DNA from: Candidatus Krumholzibacteriia bacterium
GTDB taxonomy: Bacteria > Krumholzibacteriota > Krumholzibacteriia > LZORAL124-64-63
Direction of reading: 5' to 3'
Assembly: GCA_030643455.1 (NCBI GenBank)
Contig: DAOWLV010000077.1
Location: 1 to 10,023 of the forward strand
DNA length: 10,023 nt
The notes under the pieces were generated by a model, which saw nothing but the letters and a program-made list of their open reading frames with translations, did not search any database and had not been told where the DNA came from. Shown here piece by piece: positions 1 to 7,112 of the stretch; position 1 is the first letter of the stretch, and every line of letters starts with the position of its first letter. The translations under genes were made by a program, and so were the position numbers.

Positions 1-1664
1 AACACTTCAACGGCCAGTTTGCGTTTGCCCTGTGGGACGACCGGAAACAGTCCCTGTTCCTGGCACGAGACCGGTTTGGCATCTGCCCCCTGTTTGTCAC
101 GGTGCAGGACGATATCCTGCTCTTCGCTTCGGAAATAAAATCCCTGAAAGCCTATCCGGGCGCGGTTGTGGAGCTCGACGCGGCTTCTTTTGCCGAAGTG
201 CTCACCTATTGGGCAAACCCTGCACCCGGCACCGTATTCGAGAACGTGTACCAGCTGCCGCCCGGCCACATTGCGACCACAGGTGATACCCAGCGACACC
301 GCGACAGTTCGGGTGGTCTGCCAGCCTGCCTGGATGTGAGTCGGTACTGGGCGCCGTCTTTCCTGCCGGCTGAATCGGACCATCGCCAGCTCACGGCAAA
401 AGAGCGGGCCCGGATGGCGGGCGGTCTGCGGGAGAAGCTGGAAAACGCCGTGTCCATCCGTTTGCGCGCTGACGTGCCGGTGGGGACCTACCTTTCCGGA
501 GGACTCGATTCTTCGGTTGTGACCGCGTTGGCCGCCCGACATCACTCCGGCGATTTGCGTGCTTTCGGCCTGGGGTTTGCCGACACCGACTTCGACGAAC
601 GGCCTTGGCAGCAGATGATGGCCGCGCATGTTTCGGCCGACCATGACACGGTGGTAGTTGGAGAGGAGGACTTGGCCGTGGGATTCGGCGCGGTGCCCTG
701 GCATGCGGAATCCCCGCTGCCACGTTCGGCACCAACGCCCTTGCTGGCCTTGAGTCGTCATGTCCACGACAACAATTTCAAGGTTGTCCTGACCGGTGAA
801 GGGGCCGATGAGGTTCTGGTCGGCTACAACCTGTTTCGCGAAGTCAAGGTGCGGCACTTCTGGAGCCGCCAGCCGGATTCGTTGCTACGCCCCCGACTGC
901 TGACGCGGCTGTATCCCCACACCGAAAAGCCGCCTTTGGATTTCCTGCGCCGATTCTACGGCAAGGATCTCGACAAGCTGGACGAACCCCTGTCGTCACA
1001 TCGCCCACGCTGGCGAAACACCTCGGCTGCCGGATTTCTTTGTCCCGAGGCGCTGGAGTCCCTGGCCGCTTCGGGTGTCGAACAGCGGATTGAAGAAGAC
1101 CTGCCGGCAGAATTCCAATCCTGGAGTCCGGTCGCACGCGCTCAATATCTGGAGATGACCCTGTTCATGTCGGGGTATCTGCTCAGTTCACAGGGTGACC
1201 GCATGTTGATGGCGAATTCGGTGGAAGGCCGGTTCCCATTCCTGGATCATGAATTGGTGGAATTTGCCGCTGGTATTCCCACTGCGGTGAAACTCCAGTC
1301 CCTGGTCGAAAAAGCGGCCTTGAAAAGTTGCGTGAAGGATCTGGTTCCAGCTGCGATACTGGACCGGCCGAAATATCCCTTTCGCGCCCCGGGGAACAAG
1401 GTTTTCCTGACCCCCGCCGGCGAGGATCTCGTCAGGGAGAACCTTCTGGAAGATGGTGCGGGCTGGGGATTGTGGCAGAGATCAAAAGTTACCGCGCTGG
1501 TGGACAAGTGGCGGTCGGGCCGTTTGGCAAGCGCACGCGACGACCTTTCGTTCCTGACGGTTCTCAGTGGCCGCATTCTGCAGGCCGATTTCGGTCAGAA
1601 GTTTGAACAAAGAGTTGCTGATCTGGCCTTGCAGCCGGAGCAGATCATGTGGAGGACAGACTAG
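1..1664 (+). CDS. asnB: Asparagine-synthetase-type glutamine amidotransferase (5' end outside window)
   Basis: This family moves ammonia from glutamine to a carboxylate that it has adenylated with ATP. The reading frame is already open at base 3 and continues to TAG at 1662-1664, giving 553 visible codons. The first visible residues (HFNGQFAFALWD, then LFLARDRFGICPLF) are the middle of the class II glutaminase domain, so the N-terminal catalytic Cys and roughly 75-90 residues lie upstream. The synthetase domain has the PP-loop SGGLDSS at 495-515. Further family motifs follow: TGEGADEVLVGY near 794-830, SSQGDRMLMANSVEGRFPFLDH near 1186-1251, and RPKYPFRAP near 1363-1390. It is the first visible gene of a tight block with an acyl carrier protein and an acyl ligase. 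That context argues for a specialised amidation step, not only cellular asparagine supply. The class is secure; the true substrate is unknown. Confidence 0.93.
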   Translation, partial: HFNGQFAFALWDDRKQSLFLARDRFGICPLFVTVQDDILLFASEIKSLKAYPGAVVELDAASFAEVLTYWANPAPGTVFENVYQLPPGHIATTGDTQRHRDSSGGLPACLDVSRYWAPSFLPAESDHRQLTAKERARMAGGLREKLENAVSIRLRADVPVGTYLSGGLDSSVVTALAARHHSGDLRAFGLGFADTDFDERPWQQMMAAHVSADHDTVVVGEEDLAVGFGAVPWHAESPLPRSAPTPLLALSRHVHDNNFKVVLTGEGADEVLVGYNLFREVKVRHFWSRQPDSLLRPRLLTRLYPHTEKPPLDFLRRFYGKDLDKLDEPLSSHRPRWRNTSAAGFLCPEALESLAASGVEQRIEEDLPAEFQSWSPVARAQYLEMTLFMSGYLLSSQGDRMLMANSVEGRFPFLDHELVEFAAGIPTAVKLQSLVEKAALKSCVKDLVPAAILDRPKYPFRAPGNKVFLTPAGEDLVRENLLEDGAGWGLWQRSKVTALVDKWRSGRLASARDDLSFLTVLSGRILQADFGQKFEQRVADLALQPEQIMWRTD

Positions 1665-1668
1665 AACC

Positions 1669-1923
1669 ATGGATACCCGAAACGCCGTGAAGGATTTTAT
1701 CATCACCAATTTTCTGTTTGGCGACGAGTCCGGCCTGACCTCGGATTCGGTCTCCCTGCTGGACAGCGGGATCATGGATTCCATTGGCGTCATGGAACTG
1801 GTCAGTTTTCTGGAAAACGACATGAAACTCGAAGTGCCGGATATTGACCTGGTTCCGGAAAACCTGGATTCGGTCGACAACCTGGTGGGCTACATCACCC
1901 GTCGGCAGGAAACCCGCCTATGA
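1669..1923 (+). CDS. Acyl carrier protein, free-standing
   Basis: This 84-residue acidic protein would carry an acyl group as a thioester on 4'-phosphopantetheine. The attachment serine is Ser38 in the motif LLDSGIMDSIGVMELVSFLE, which matches the DS(I/L)G signature of carrier proteins. The length fits a discrete carrier domain. I chose ATG 1669 because GGAGG at 1651-1655 lies 13 bp upstream and because the carrier fold begins right there. The same frame stays open further upstream, but only inside the amidotransferase gene. The stop overlaps the ligase start as ATGA at 1920-1923, which indicates translational coupling. It is not an obvious fatty-acid AcpP: the sequence is divergent and no fab genes are visible. 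It most likely serves the neighbouring ligase. Confidence 0.9.
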   Translation: MDTRNAVKDFIITNFLFGDESGLTSDSVSLLDSGIMDSIGVMELVSFLENDMKLEVPDIDLVPENLDSVDNLVGYITRRQETRL

Positions 1924-3494
1924 CTGCCGCGGCCCTGTTGACCGACGGCCTTTTGCAGTCGGCGGCCCGCCTGCCGGCCAAGACCGCGATCATCGACGAG
2001 ACTTCGTCCTGCACCTATGAACAGCTGGCCGAGAAATCGTCTCGTTTGGCCGGGTACCTGGCCGCTCACGGCGTCCAGTCGGGCGACCGGGTGGTGATCT
2101 TTCTGGACAATGGGTGGCCTTGCGCGGCTGCTGTGTACGGCGTCCTGATGGCCGGCGGGGTTTTTGTCCTGGTCAATCCCCAGACCAAAAGGGACAAGCT
2201 GCATTTCATCCTGGCCGACTGCGAAGCCACCGCCCTGATCACCGACCGACATCTGGCGAACCAGTATGACCAGGCGGTCAGCGGACTCGACCGGTTGCGC
2301 CTGGTCGTGTCGGTCGGAACATCCGGAACATCCGAAACCTCCGGTGTGCAGGTCACCGGCCCGCCGACCGCGGACCTGCATGAGGTAATGAGCACCGGAC
2401 CACGACAGTCCGTCCCGGTGCCGCGCAGCACCGGTGACCTGGCGGCGCTGATCTACACCTCGGGCTCCACCGGCGAGCCGAAGGGGGTCATGCAAACCCA
2501 GGGGGCGATGGTTTTTGCCGTCGGCAGCATCCTCGAATACCTGAAAATGACGGCCGACGACCGGATTCTGCTCGTACTGCCGATGGCGTTCGACTACGGA
2601 CTCTATCAGGTGCTCATGTCGGTTTTTCTGGGTGCGACGGTGGTTGTGGAAAGGTCGTTCGCCTTTCTGGGCCGCGTTTACGAGGTCATGCGGAAACACA
2701 AGGTCACGGTGCTGCCGGGAGTGCCGACAATATTTTCCATCATGCAGGCATCCGTTGCCGAATCGGACCTGGTTTTTCCCGACGTACGCATCGTGACAAA
2801 CACGGCCGCCGTGCTGCATCCATCCCTGTTGCCGGCCCTGGCCACGCTTTTCCCCAATGCGCGGATTTTCAAGATGTACGGCCTGACTGAATGTAAACGC
2901 GTTTCCTACCTGGATCCTGACCTGCTGGCCGACCGCCCGGAATCAGTGGGGATTGCCATACCAGGCACCACGGTGTGTCTGCGGGATCGAGTCGGCAATC
3001 CGGTTCCGCCCGGTGAACCCGGGATTCTGCATGTCCAGGGGCCCCACATCATGGCCGGCTACTGGAATCGTCCGGAGGCCACCGCCCGGATGTTGCGCAT
3101 CGCCCCGGAGACCGGGGAGGTGGAGCTTGTCGCTCAGGACTTGTTCACCCAGGACTCCGATGGCCTGTTGTATTTCGTCGGCCGCAGTGACCAGATCATC
3201 AAGACGCGTGGTGAAAAAGTCAGCCCGGTGGAGGTCGAAAACATGCTGTGCCGAATGGATGGGATTTCCCAGGCGGCAGTGATCGGCGTTCCGGACCCTC
3301 GTCTGGGTGAAAAAATCCTGGCCTACGTCGTGGCCGCCCCGGGGCGGTCCCTGGCCGAAGGCGAGGTGCGGCGATTCTGCGCCGCCCGGCTCGAGAATTT
3401 CATGGTGCCCCAGAAGATCATTTTCCTGGCGGAGCTGCCCCGCACCGGGAACAACAAGATCGACAAGAAACTCCTGTTGGAATGGAGTATCTAG
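1920..3494 (+). CDS. AMP-forming acyl-CoA/acyl-ACP ligase (ANL superfamily)
   Basis: Class I adenylate-forming enzymes activate a carboxylate as acyl-AMP, then pass it to a thiol, either CoA or a carrier protein arm. Over 524 residues the ordered core motifs are visible. These are the ATP-binding loop YTSGSTGEPKGVM at about 179-191, MYGLTECKR at 319-327, YFVGRSDQIIKTRGEKVSP at about 418-436, and the C-terminal NNKIDKK with the catalytic lysine near 513. Length and motif order are complete, so the enzyme should be active. The start overlaps the carrier-protein stop by 4 bp, with AGGA at 1907-1910, which suggests the acid is loaded on that carrier. The YGLTECKRVSYL block resembles ligases found with AsnB-type genes in surface-polysaccharide and exosortase-type loci, from memory of the family. 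A 9-bp tandem repeat lies in its N-terminal domain. Confidence 0.9.
   Translation: MTAAALLTDGLLQSAARLPAKTAIIDETSSCTYEQLAEKSSRLAGYLAAHGVQSGDRVVIFLDNGWPCAAAVYGVLMAGGVFVLVNPQTKRDKLHFILADCEATALITDRHLANQYDQAVSGLDRLRLVVSVGTSGTSETSGVQVTGPPTADLHEVMSTGPRQSVPVPRSTGDLAALIYTSGSTGEPKGVMQTQGAMVFAVGSILEYLKMTADDRILLVLPMAFDYGLYQVLMSVFLGATVVVERSFAFLGRVYEVMRKHKVTVLPGVPTIFSIMQASVAESDLVFPDVRIVTNTAAVLHPSLLPALATLFPNARIFKMYGLTECKRVSYLDPDLLADRPESVGIAIPGTTVCLRDRVGNPVPPGEPGILHVQGPHIMAGYWNRPEATARMLRIAPETGEVELVAQDLFTQDSDGLLYFVGRSDQIIKTRGEKVSPVEVENMLCRMDGISQAAVIGVPDPRLGEKILAYVVAAPGRSLAEGEVRRFCAARLENFMVPQKIIFLAELPRTGNNKIDKKLLLEWSI
2316..2342 (+). repeat. In-frame 9-bp tandem repeat, three copies
   Basis: Two exact copies of GGAACATCC are followed by a degenerate third, GAAACCTCC. 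Inside the ligase gene they encode Gly-Thr-Ser, Gly-Thr-Ser, Glu-Thr-Ser. They sit in a low-complexity Ser/Thr/Gly/Pro stretch that runs on to about residue 165, just before the ATP-binding loop. A loop-length polymorphism is the simplest reading. Confidence 0.75.
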
Positions 3495-3495
3495 G

Positions 3496-4383
3496 ATGTC
3501 CCAACCCGGTTTTGATGAGTTGCTGGAAGACCTTCGGGCCAAGCTCGTCTTGCCGGCCGACAAACCGGAAGAAAATCATGAAAACACGTTACGGGCACTG
3601 TGGCTGACCGCAGCCGGAGAAAAGGTGTCGGCCGTGGCTTCCATGGCATCAGTGCTGCCCGCCCTGGACGACGACCAACGGGAACGCTTGACCGGTCTGT
3701 TGGCGAAACGTGTCCAGGGCAAACCCCTGGCCCACCTCACCGAACGTGCGAACTTCATGGGATTCGAATTTGTCGTCGGTCCGGCGGCGCTGATTCCTCG
3801 GCAGGAAACGGAATTGCTAGGCACGACAGCCCTGCGGCTGCTGGACGCGACATCGCACGGTGGCGCAGCGCTTTGCCTGGATGTGGGCACCGGCTGCGGC
3901 AATCTGGCCATAGCGTTGGCCTTGAAGTGCCCTTCGGCTCGCCTGTGGGCCAGCGACATTTCTGAAGCTGCCATCGATCTCGCCAGGCAGAACGTGCGGC
4001 GGTATGATTTGCAGGATAAGTTGCCCCTGCTGGTGGGCGACCTGTTTGCGCCGTTGGCAGGCAGGGAAGGCGGCGGTTTCGACCTGATCGTTTGCAATCC
4101 GCCCTACATCTCGCCGCAACGGGTGCCCCAAATGGGGCCGGAAATAGCCGACCACGAGCCGACTGCGGCTTTCGACGGCGGATTCGGGGGCATGGCGGTG
4201 TTGAGGCGGCTGGTGACCGAAGCGCCGCAGCACCTGGCGCCGGGTGGCTGGCTGGCCTTCGAGGTCGGCGTCGGCCAGGGCGAGTTGGTCATCAAGCAAC
4301 TCCAGGCCGGGTCCACCTATCGTGAGGTCATCGGGATTTGTGACACGGATGGTATAGTACGTGTGGTGACAGCAAAAATTTGA
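3496..4383 (+). CDS. PrmC/HemK-type SAM-dependent N5-glutamine methyltransferase homologue
   Basis: PrmC methylates the glutamine of the GGQ loop in peptide chain release factors. This 295-residue protein has the family layout. An N-terminal helical domain ends in GKPLAHLTERANFMGFEF and LIPRQETE (about 76-108), which matches the PrmC linker. The SAM-binding motif DVGTGCGNLAIALA starts at about residue 129, and the substrate-glutamine motif NPPY is at 201-204. I chose ATG 3496 because it follows the ligase stop by one base and has GGAG at 3484-3487, 8 bp upstream. Upstream in-frame codons only overlap the ligase. The partner gene prfA, a common neighbour of housekeeping prmC, is not seen. Lying between an acyl ligase and a NadE-like gene, it may be a paralogue recruited to another amide-bearing substrate. 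That is inference; a plain prmC is the alternative. Confidence 0.85.
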   Translation: MSQPGFDELLEDLRAKLVLPADKPEENHENTLRALWLTAAGEKVSAVASMASVLPALDDDQRERLTGLLAKRVQGKPLAHLTERANFMGFEFVVGPAALIPRQETELLGTTALRLLDATSHGGAALCLDVGTGCGNLAIALALKCPSARLWASDISEAAIDLARQNVRRYDLQDKLPLLVGDLFAPLAGREGGGFDLIVCNPPYISPQRVPQMGPEIADHEPTAAFDGGFGGMAVLRRLVTEAPQHLAPGGWLAFEVGVGQGELVIKQLQAGSTYREVIGICDTDGIVRVVTAKI

Positions 4384-4400
4384 GGGTGGGTCGCAGCGGC

Positions 4401-4419
4401 AGGCAAGGAGATGAGCGTG
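4401..4419 (+). promoter_or_regulatory. Ribosome binding site that questions the NadE-like start
   Basis: AAGGAG at 4405-4410 directly abuts ATG 4411, leaving no spacer. The in-frame GTG at 4417 lies 6 bp from the same site, a normal distance. No other good site serves the ATG at usual spacing. GTG 4417 may therefore be the real start, removing two residues. Confidence 0.55.
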
Positions 4420-5400
4420 TTTGACAAGAACGTCCTCGATCTTGATCTGGAGCGTGAAGCCGAGGAGATTGCGGCCGCATTGCGGTCCACCGTTATCAAC
4501 CGGATACGCCGACGCGGCGTTGTGCTCGGGATCAGCGGCGGAATCGACAGCTCCGTGACCTGCGCCCTGGCCGTGCGGGCACTCGGGGCCGCAAGGGTGT
4601 TCGGCGTTCTGATGCCCGAACGTGACTCCAACCCCGAGAGTACGGAACTGGGTTTGCTGTTGGCGGACCACCTGGGTATCAGCCATGTGGTCGAAGACCT
4701 GTCGCCGTCGTTGGCAGCGGTCGGCTGCTACACCCGTTTTGACGAGGCCGTGAACAAGGTGGTGCCCGGGTACGGACCTGGCTGGAAGAGCAAGATCGTC
4801 CTGCCGGGTGATCTGCTCGATTCCGACCGCGTGAATATTTCCCGGCTGGTGGTCAGCGATCCCGCGGGCAATGAGTCATCGGTACGTCTGCCGCCCCAGG
4901 TCTACCTGGAACTGGTGGCCGCGACCAACTTCAAGCAGCGGCTACGCAAGAATTTCGAATACCATCACGCGGATCGTCTGCACTACGCTGTGGCCGGCAC
5001 ACCCAACCGGCTCGAATACGACCAGGGGTTCTTTGTCAAGAATGGCGATGGAGCGGCCGATCTCAAACCCATCGCCCATCTCTACAAGACCCAGGTCTAC
5101 GCCATGGCCCGCCATTTGCAATTGCCCGATCGCTTGTGTTCGACCACGCCCACGACCGACACCTTCAGCCTGCCCCAGGGTCAGGACGAGTTCTACTTTG
5201 TTCTGCCATACCCCCAGATGGACCTGTTGCTCTGGGCGCACAACCACGGGGTGCCGGCCGTCGAAGCGGCTCCGGTTCTTTCCCTGAAGCCGGAACAGGT
5301 CGAACGCGTCTATCGGGATATCGAACGCAAGCGCGTCACGACCGCGACGCTGCACCTGGGTCCGGTGTTGATGAAGCCGGTGGATGAAATTACCAGATGA
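4411..5400 (+). CDS. nadE: NAD-synthetase-like (NadE) ATP pyrophosphatase, no glutaminase domain
   Basis: NadE adenylates nicotinate adenine dinucleotide and replaces the AMP with ammonia to give NAD. The 329 residues contain the PP-loop SGGIDSS at 41-47. The NadE-specific blocks GTPNRLEYDQGFF (from about 196) and KNGDGAADLKP (from about 210) are present, as are PTTDTFSLPQGQDE and the tail SLKPEQVERVYRDIERKR. There is no N-terminal nitrilase domain, so ammonia must come from solution or a partner; the AsnB-type glutaminase at the operon's start is one candidate. About 130 residues (roughly 65-195) between the PP-loop region and GTPNR include charged segments longer than I expect for minimal NadE. 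Coordinates are given from ATG 4411, but GTG 4417 fits the ribosome binding site better. It ends convergently 13 bp from the next gene. Class is firm; in this operon it may amidate something other than NaAD. Confidence 0.85.
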   Translation: MSVFDKNVLDLDLEREAEEIAAALRSTVINRIRRRGVVLGISGGIDSSVTCALAVRALGAARVFGVLMPERDSNPESTELGLLLADHLGISHVVEDLSPSLAAVGCYTRFDEAVNKVVPGYGPGWKSKIVLPGDLLDSDRVNISRLVVSDPAGNESSVRLPPQVYLELVAATNFKQRLRKNFEYHHADRLHYAVAGTPNRLEYDQGFFVKNGDGAADLKPIAHLYKTQVYAMARHLQLPDRLCSTTPTTDTFSLPQGQDEFYFVLPYPQMDLLLWAHNHGVPAVEAAPVLSLKPEQVERVYRDIERKRVTTATLHLGPVLMKPVDEITR

Positions 5401-5413
5401 CTGACGATTTTGC

Positions 5414-6331
5414 TCAGCGGTGGGAATCCCTGGTCAGCACCCCGTCCAAAAACGGCACAAAGGCTTCCGCGGCCAGGTTGTTGCCTTCGGAGCTGGGGTG
5501 GCTGTCCTTGCCGCCACCCGTTGGGTAGGCGGTCCAGTCGGAAACGCCCCGACCGGTCAGAAGGTCATAGTAGTCGAATACGGCCACGTTCCCCGTTTTG
5601 TACTCCGCCAACCAACCGGAATCCGGGTCCGCCAGCCAGGTGTTGAACTCGCGGGCAAACGAGGCGGACGTCGGTTGTCTGGAGAACCAGCGCTTTATCC
5701 GGGCACCCAGGTTCTGGGATCGGGAATCGGCAAGAGGCGGCGCGGTCATGGCCACAAAAAGGACTTCCGGATTCTGCTCAAAAAGCGGCAACAGCGAGCG
5801 GTAGGCCGCGCGGGCATTGGCGACAGTAAGGTCGGGTGAGTCGGGATCACCCGGCTCGATGCCGGGACCGACAAAATTGTTGTTGGGATAACACGACTTG
5901 AACACCACGACGCGGTTGGTCAAGCCATCGGCAAGAACTTCATCCTGCACGCGGGTCCTGATGATGCGGTCCATGTGGTCACGGAATTTCCGGTGCCAAT
6001 GGTGGATATCGGTATCCTGCCCCACCAGCGAGCCGTAGGACGCTTCGTTGACGGCAAAACCGGCCGTCTCAAGACGCTGGCGCAGGCCGCCACCGTTCGG
6101 GTGGGAAACAAAGATGCATTGCGAATTCGGTGTTTCGCCGACCGTCGTCTTCGGTCCGTTGGCGGCCAGTAGCTGCCCGCCGCAGGAGTGGTGGATCAAC
6201 AGTATCTGCACGGGAGGTTCCTCACTCACATGAGTTGATTGTGCCAGCGCGGCATTGGTGCCAAACAGTCCCCCCAGGACCAGGATCAGGCACAATGATA
6301 TTCCTCTGAGGTGGGTTGCGGCTCGGGACAC
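5414..6331 (-). CDS. Secreted SGNH-hydrolase-like protein of unknown substrate
   Basis: I do not recognise a named family. The 305-residue product starts with a Sec signal peptide: Arg residues at 3 and 9, a hydrophobic core at about 11-24, and a likely cleavage after ALA at residue 30. Next come ILLIHHSCGG (Ser49) near the mature N-terminus, VVVFKSCYPNNNFVG in the middle, and KDSHPSSEGN (Asp276, His278) near the C-terminus. A Ser motif after a first beta strand and a late D-x-H motif followed by a helix fit the SGNH/GDSL esterase fold. If so, it may remove acyl groups from glycans or lipids outside the cytoplasm. The start is GTG 6331 with a weak GAAAGG upstream, partly inside a hairpin. It has its own promoter and is transcribed toward the NadE-like gene, so it is not part of that operon. 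Confidence 0.7.
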   Translation of the reverse strand: MSRAATHLRGISLCLILVLGGLFGTNAALAQSTHVSEEPPVQILLIHHSCGGQLLAANGPKTTVGETPNSQCIFVSHPNGGGLRQRLETAGFAVNEASYGSLVGQDTDIHHWHRKFRDHMDRIIRTRVQDEVLADGLTNRVVVFKSCYPNNNFVGPGIEPGDPDSPDLTVANARAAYRSLLPLFEQNPEVLFVAMTAPPLADSRSQNLGARIKRWFSRQPTSASFAREFNTWLADPDSGWLAEYKTGNVAVFDYYDLLTGRGVSDWTAYPTGGGKDSHPSSEGNNLAAEAFVPFLDGVLTRDSHR

Positions 6332-6345
6332 GAAAGGGCCTTTCG
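6331..6345 (-). repeat. Small inverted repeat over the GTG start and RBS of the SGNH-like gene
   Basis: On the minus strand the arms CGAAAG and CTTTCG flank GCC, giving a 6-bp stem with a 3-nt loop. The 5' arm holds the only purine-rich ribosome-binding candidate (GAAAGG), and the last base of the 3' arm is the G of the GTG start. Folding would limit translation initiation. Confidence 0.5.
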
Positions 6346-6389
6346 GTTGGCGAAGGTCACCGGTCCGCCGGCATCCTCATGAACGTCGG

Positions 6390-6419
6390 ATTATGGCAAA
6401 ACCGAACTCCCGCTGTCAA
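6390..6419 (-). promoter_or_regulatory. Sigma70-type promoter for the SGNH-like gene
   Basis: Read on the minus strand, a perfect TTGACA (-35, at 6419-6414) is followed by an 18-bp spacer and CATAAT (-10, at 6395-6390; 5 of 6 consensus bases). Transcription should begin near 6383, giving a leader of about 50 nt before GTG 6331. It is the best-matching promoter in the window. Confidence 0.7.
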
Positions 6420-6528
6420 CCTACCAGGGCGGGAACTGTTTCCTGCGCTCCCAGTTTTTATGCGGTAGCATGAAACACATTCTGCGGATACGATGAATAA
6501 TAGACTTGATATCGGATGTCTTTGACAC

Positions 6529-6540
6529 GGGAGAAAAAAA
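6529..6540 (+). promoter_or_regulatory. Ribosome binding site of the rubrerythrin gene
   Basis: GGGAG at 6529-6533 is followed by a 7-base A-run directly before ATG 6541. This is strong, well-spaced and unstructured, and suits a highly expressed protein. It fixes the start. Confidence 0.7.
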
Positions 6541-7038
6541 ATGCCGAACACGACCGAAAACCTGAAAGAAGCCTTCGCCGGTGAAAGCCAGGCGTTCCAG
6601 AAGTACAGCGCCTTCGCCAAGGCCGCGGAAAAAGACGGCATGCCCAACATCGCGCGCCTGTTCCGTACCACGGCCCAGGCCGAATTGATCCACGCCGAGG
6701 GTCACCTCAAGGCCCTCGAGGGTGTCGGCGGCACGGTGGACAACCTGCAGGGCGCCATCGACGGCGAAACCTACGAGTTCACCGAGATGTACCCGCCCAT
6801 GCTCGAGACTGCGGAGGCCGAGGGTCACAAGGCCAAACGCATGTTCAAGTTCGCCGTGGAAGCGGAGCAGGTGCATGCCAAGCTCTACGCCCTGGCGCTC
6901 GAAGCCGCGAAAAAGGGCGCGGACCTGACCGAAGTGGATTTCCACCTCTGCCCGGTGTGCGGTTTCATCGAATTCGGAGCAGCTCCGGACAACTGCCCGA
7001 TCTGCGGGTTGCCCGGGGGGAAGTTCGTGGAGGTTTGA
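6541..7038 (+). CDS. rbr: Rubrerythrin
   Basis: Rubrerythrin is a cytoplasmic non-haem iron peroxidase that reduces hydrogen peroxide in anaerobes and microaerophiles. The 165 residues form a four-helix ferritin-like domain with the expected diiron ligands Glu15, Glu48, His51, Glu76, Glu79, Glu109 and His112. The spacings 15 to 48 and 79 to 109 match the classical protein. A C-terminal rubredoxin-like FeS4 domain follows, with C137-x2-C140 and C152-x2-C155. The loop between the helix-2 and helix-3 ligands is shorter than in the Desulfovibrio protein as I recall it. The gene stands alone, with a strong ribosome binding site and a terminator just downstream. The 209-bp divergent gap to the SGNH-like gene contains no rubrerythrin promoter I can name. 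Confidence 0.96.
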   Translation: MPNTTENLKEAFAGESQAFQKYSAFAKAAEKDGMPNIARLFRTTAQAELIHAEGHLKALEGVGGTVDNLQGAIDGETYEFTEMYPPMLETAEAEGHKAKRMFKFAVEAEQVHAKLYALALEAAKKGADLTEVDFHLCPVCGFIEFGAAPDNCPICGLPGGKFVEV

Positions 7039-7064
7039 TCCGAAATCCGTTCATCAGCATGACA

Positions 7065-7097
7065 ATGGCCCGCCTCCGGAGGTGGGCCATATTTTTT
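7065..7097 (+). terminator. Intrinsic terminator of the rubrerythrin gene
   Basis: The arms ATGGCCCGCCTCC (7065-7077) and GGAGGTGGGCCAT (7078-7090) are complementary except for one G-T wobble. Allowing a 4-6 nt loop, this gives a GC-rich stem of about 10-11 bp. An A and six T residues (7092-7097) follow at once. It begins 26 bp after the rubrerythrin stop. Confidence 0.92.
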
Positions 7098-7112
7098 GGT
7101 GGAGGTTGGTGA

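Noticed and set aside
1890..2819. 309-codon minus-strand open frame
   Set aside because: It lies fully antisense to the ligase with all its conserved motifs. The product is His/Arg/Gln/Gly-rich with no recognisable domain, typical of GC-rich shadow frames.
3817..4686. 289-codon minus-strand open frame spanning two genes
   Set aside because: It crosses the methyltransferase/NadE boundary on the opposite strand, has no RBS support and no family motif.
1..5400. Full exosortase/PEP-CTERM locus
   Set aside because: The AsnB and ligase resemble members seen in such loci, but no exosortase, PEP-CTERM motif, glycosyltransferase or polysaccharide export gene is visible.
5401..5413. Bidirectional terminator between the convergent NadE-like and SGNH-like genes
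   Set aside because: The 13-bp gap and its flanks show no convincing GC stem with T-runs, so read-through or factor-dependent termination is as likely.
6522..6527. TTGACA as a -35 box
   Set aside because: It is only 13 bp before the rubrerythrin ATG, so the -10 and transcription start would fall inside the coding sequence.
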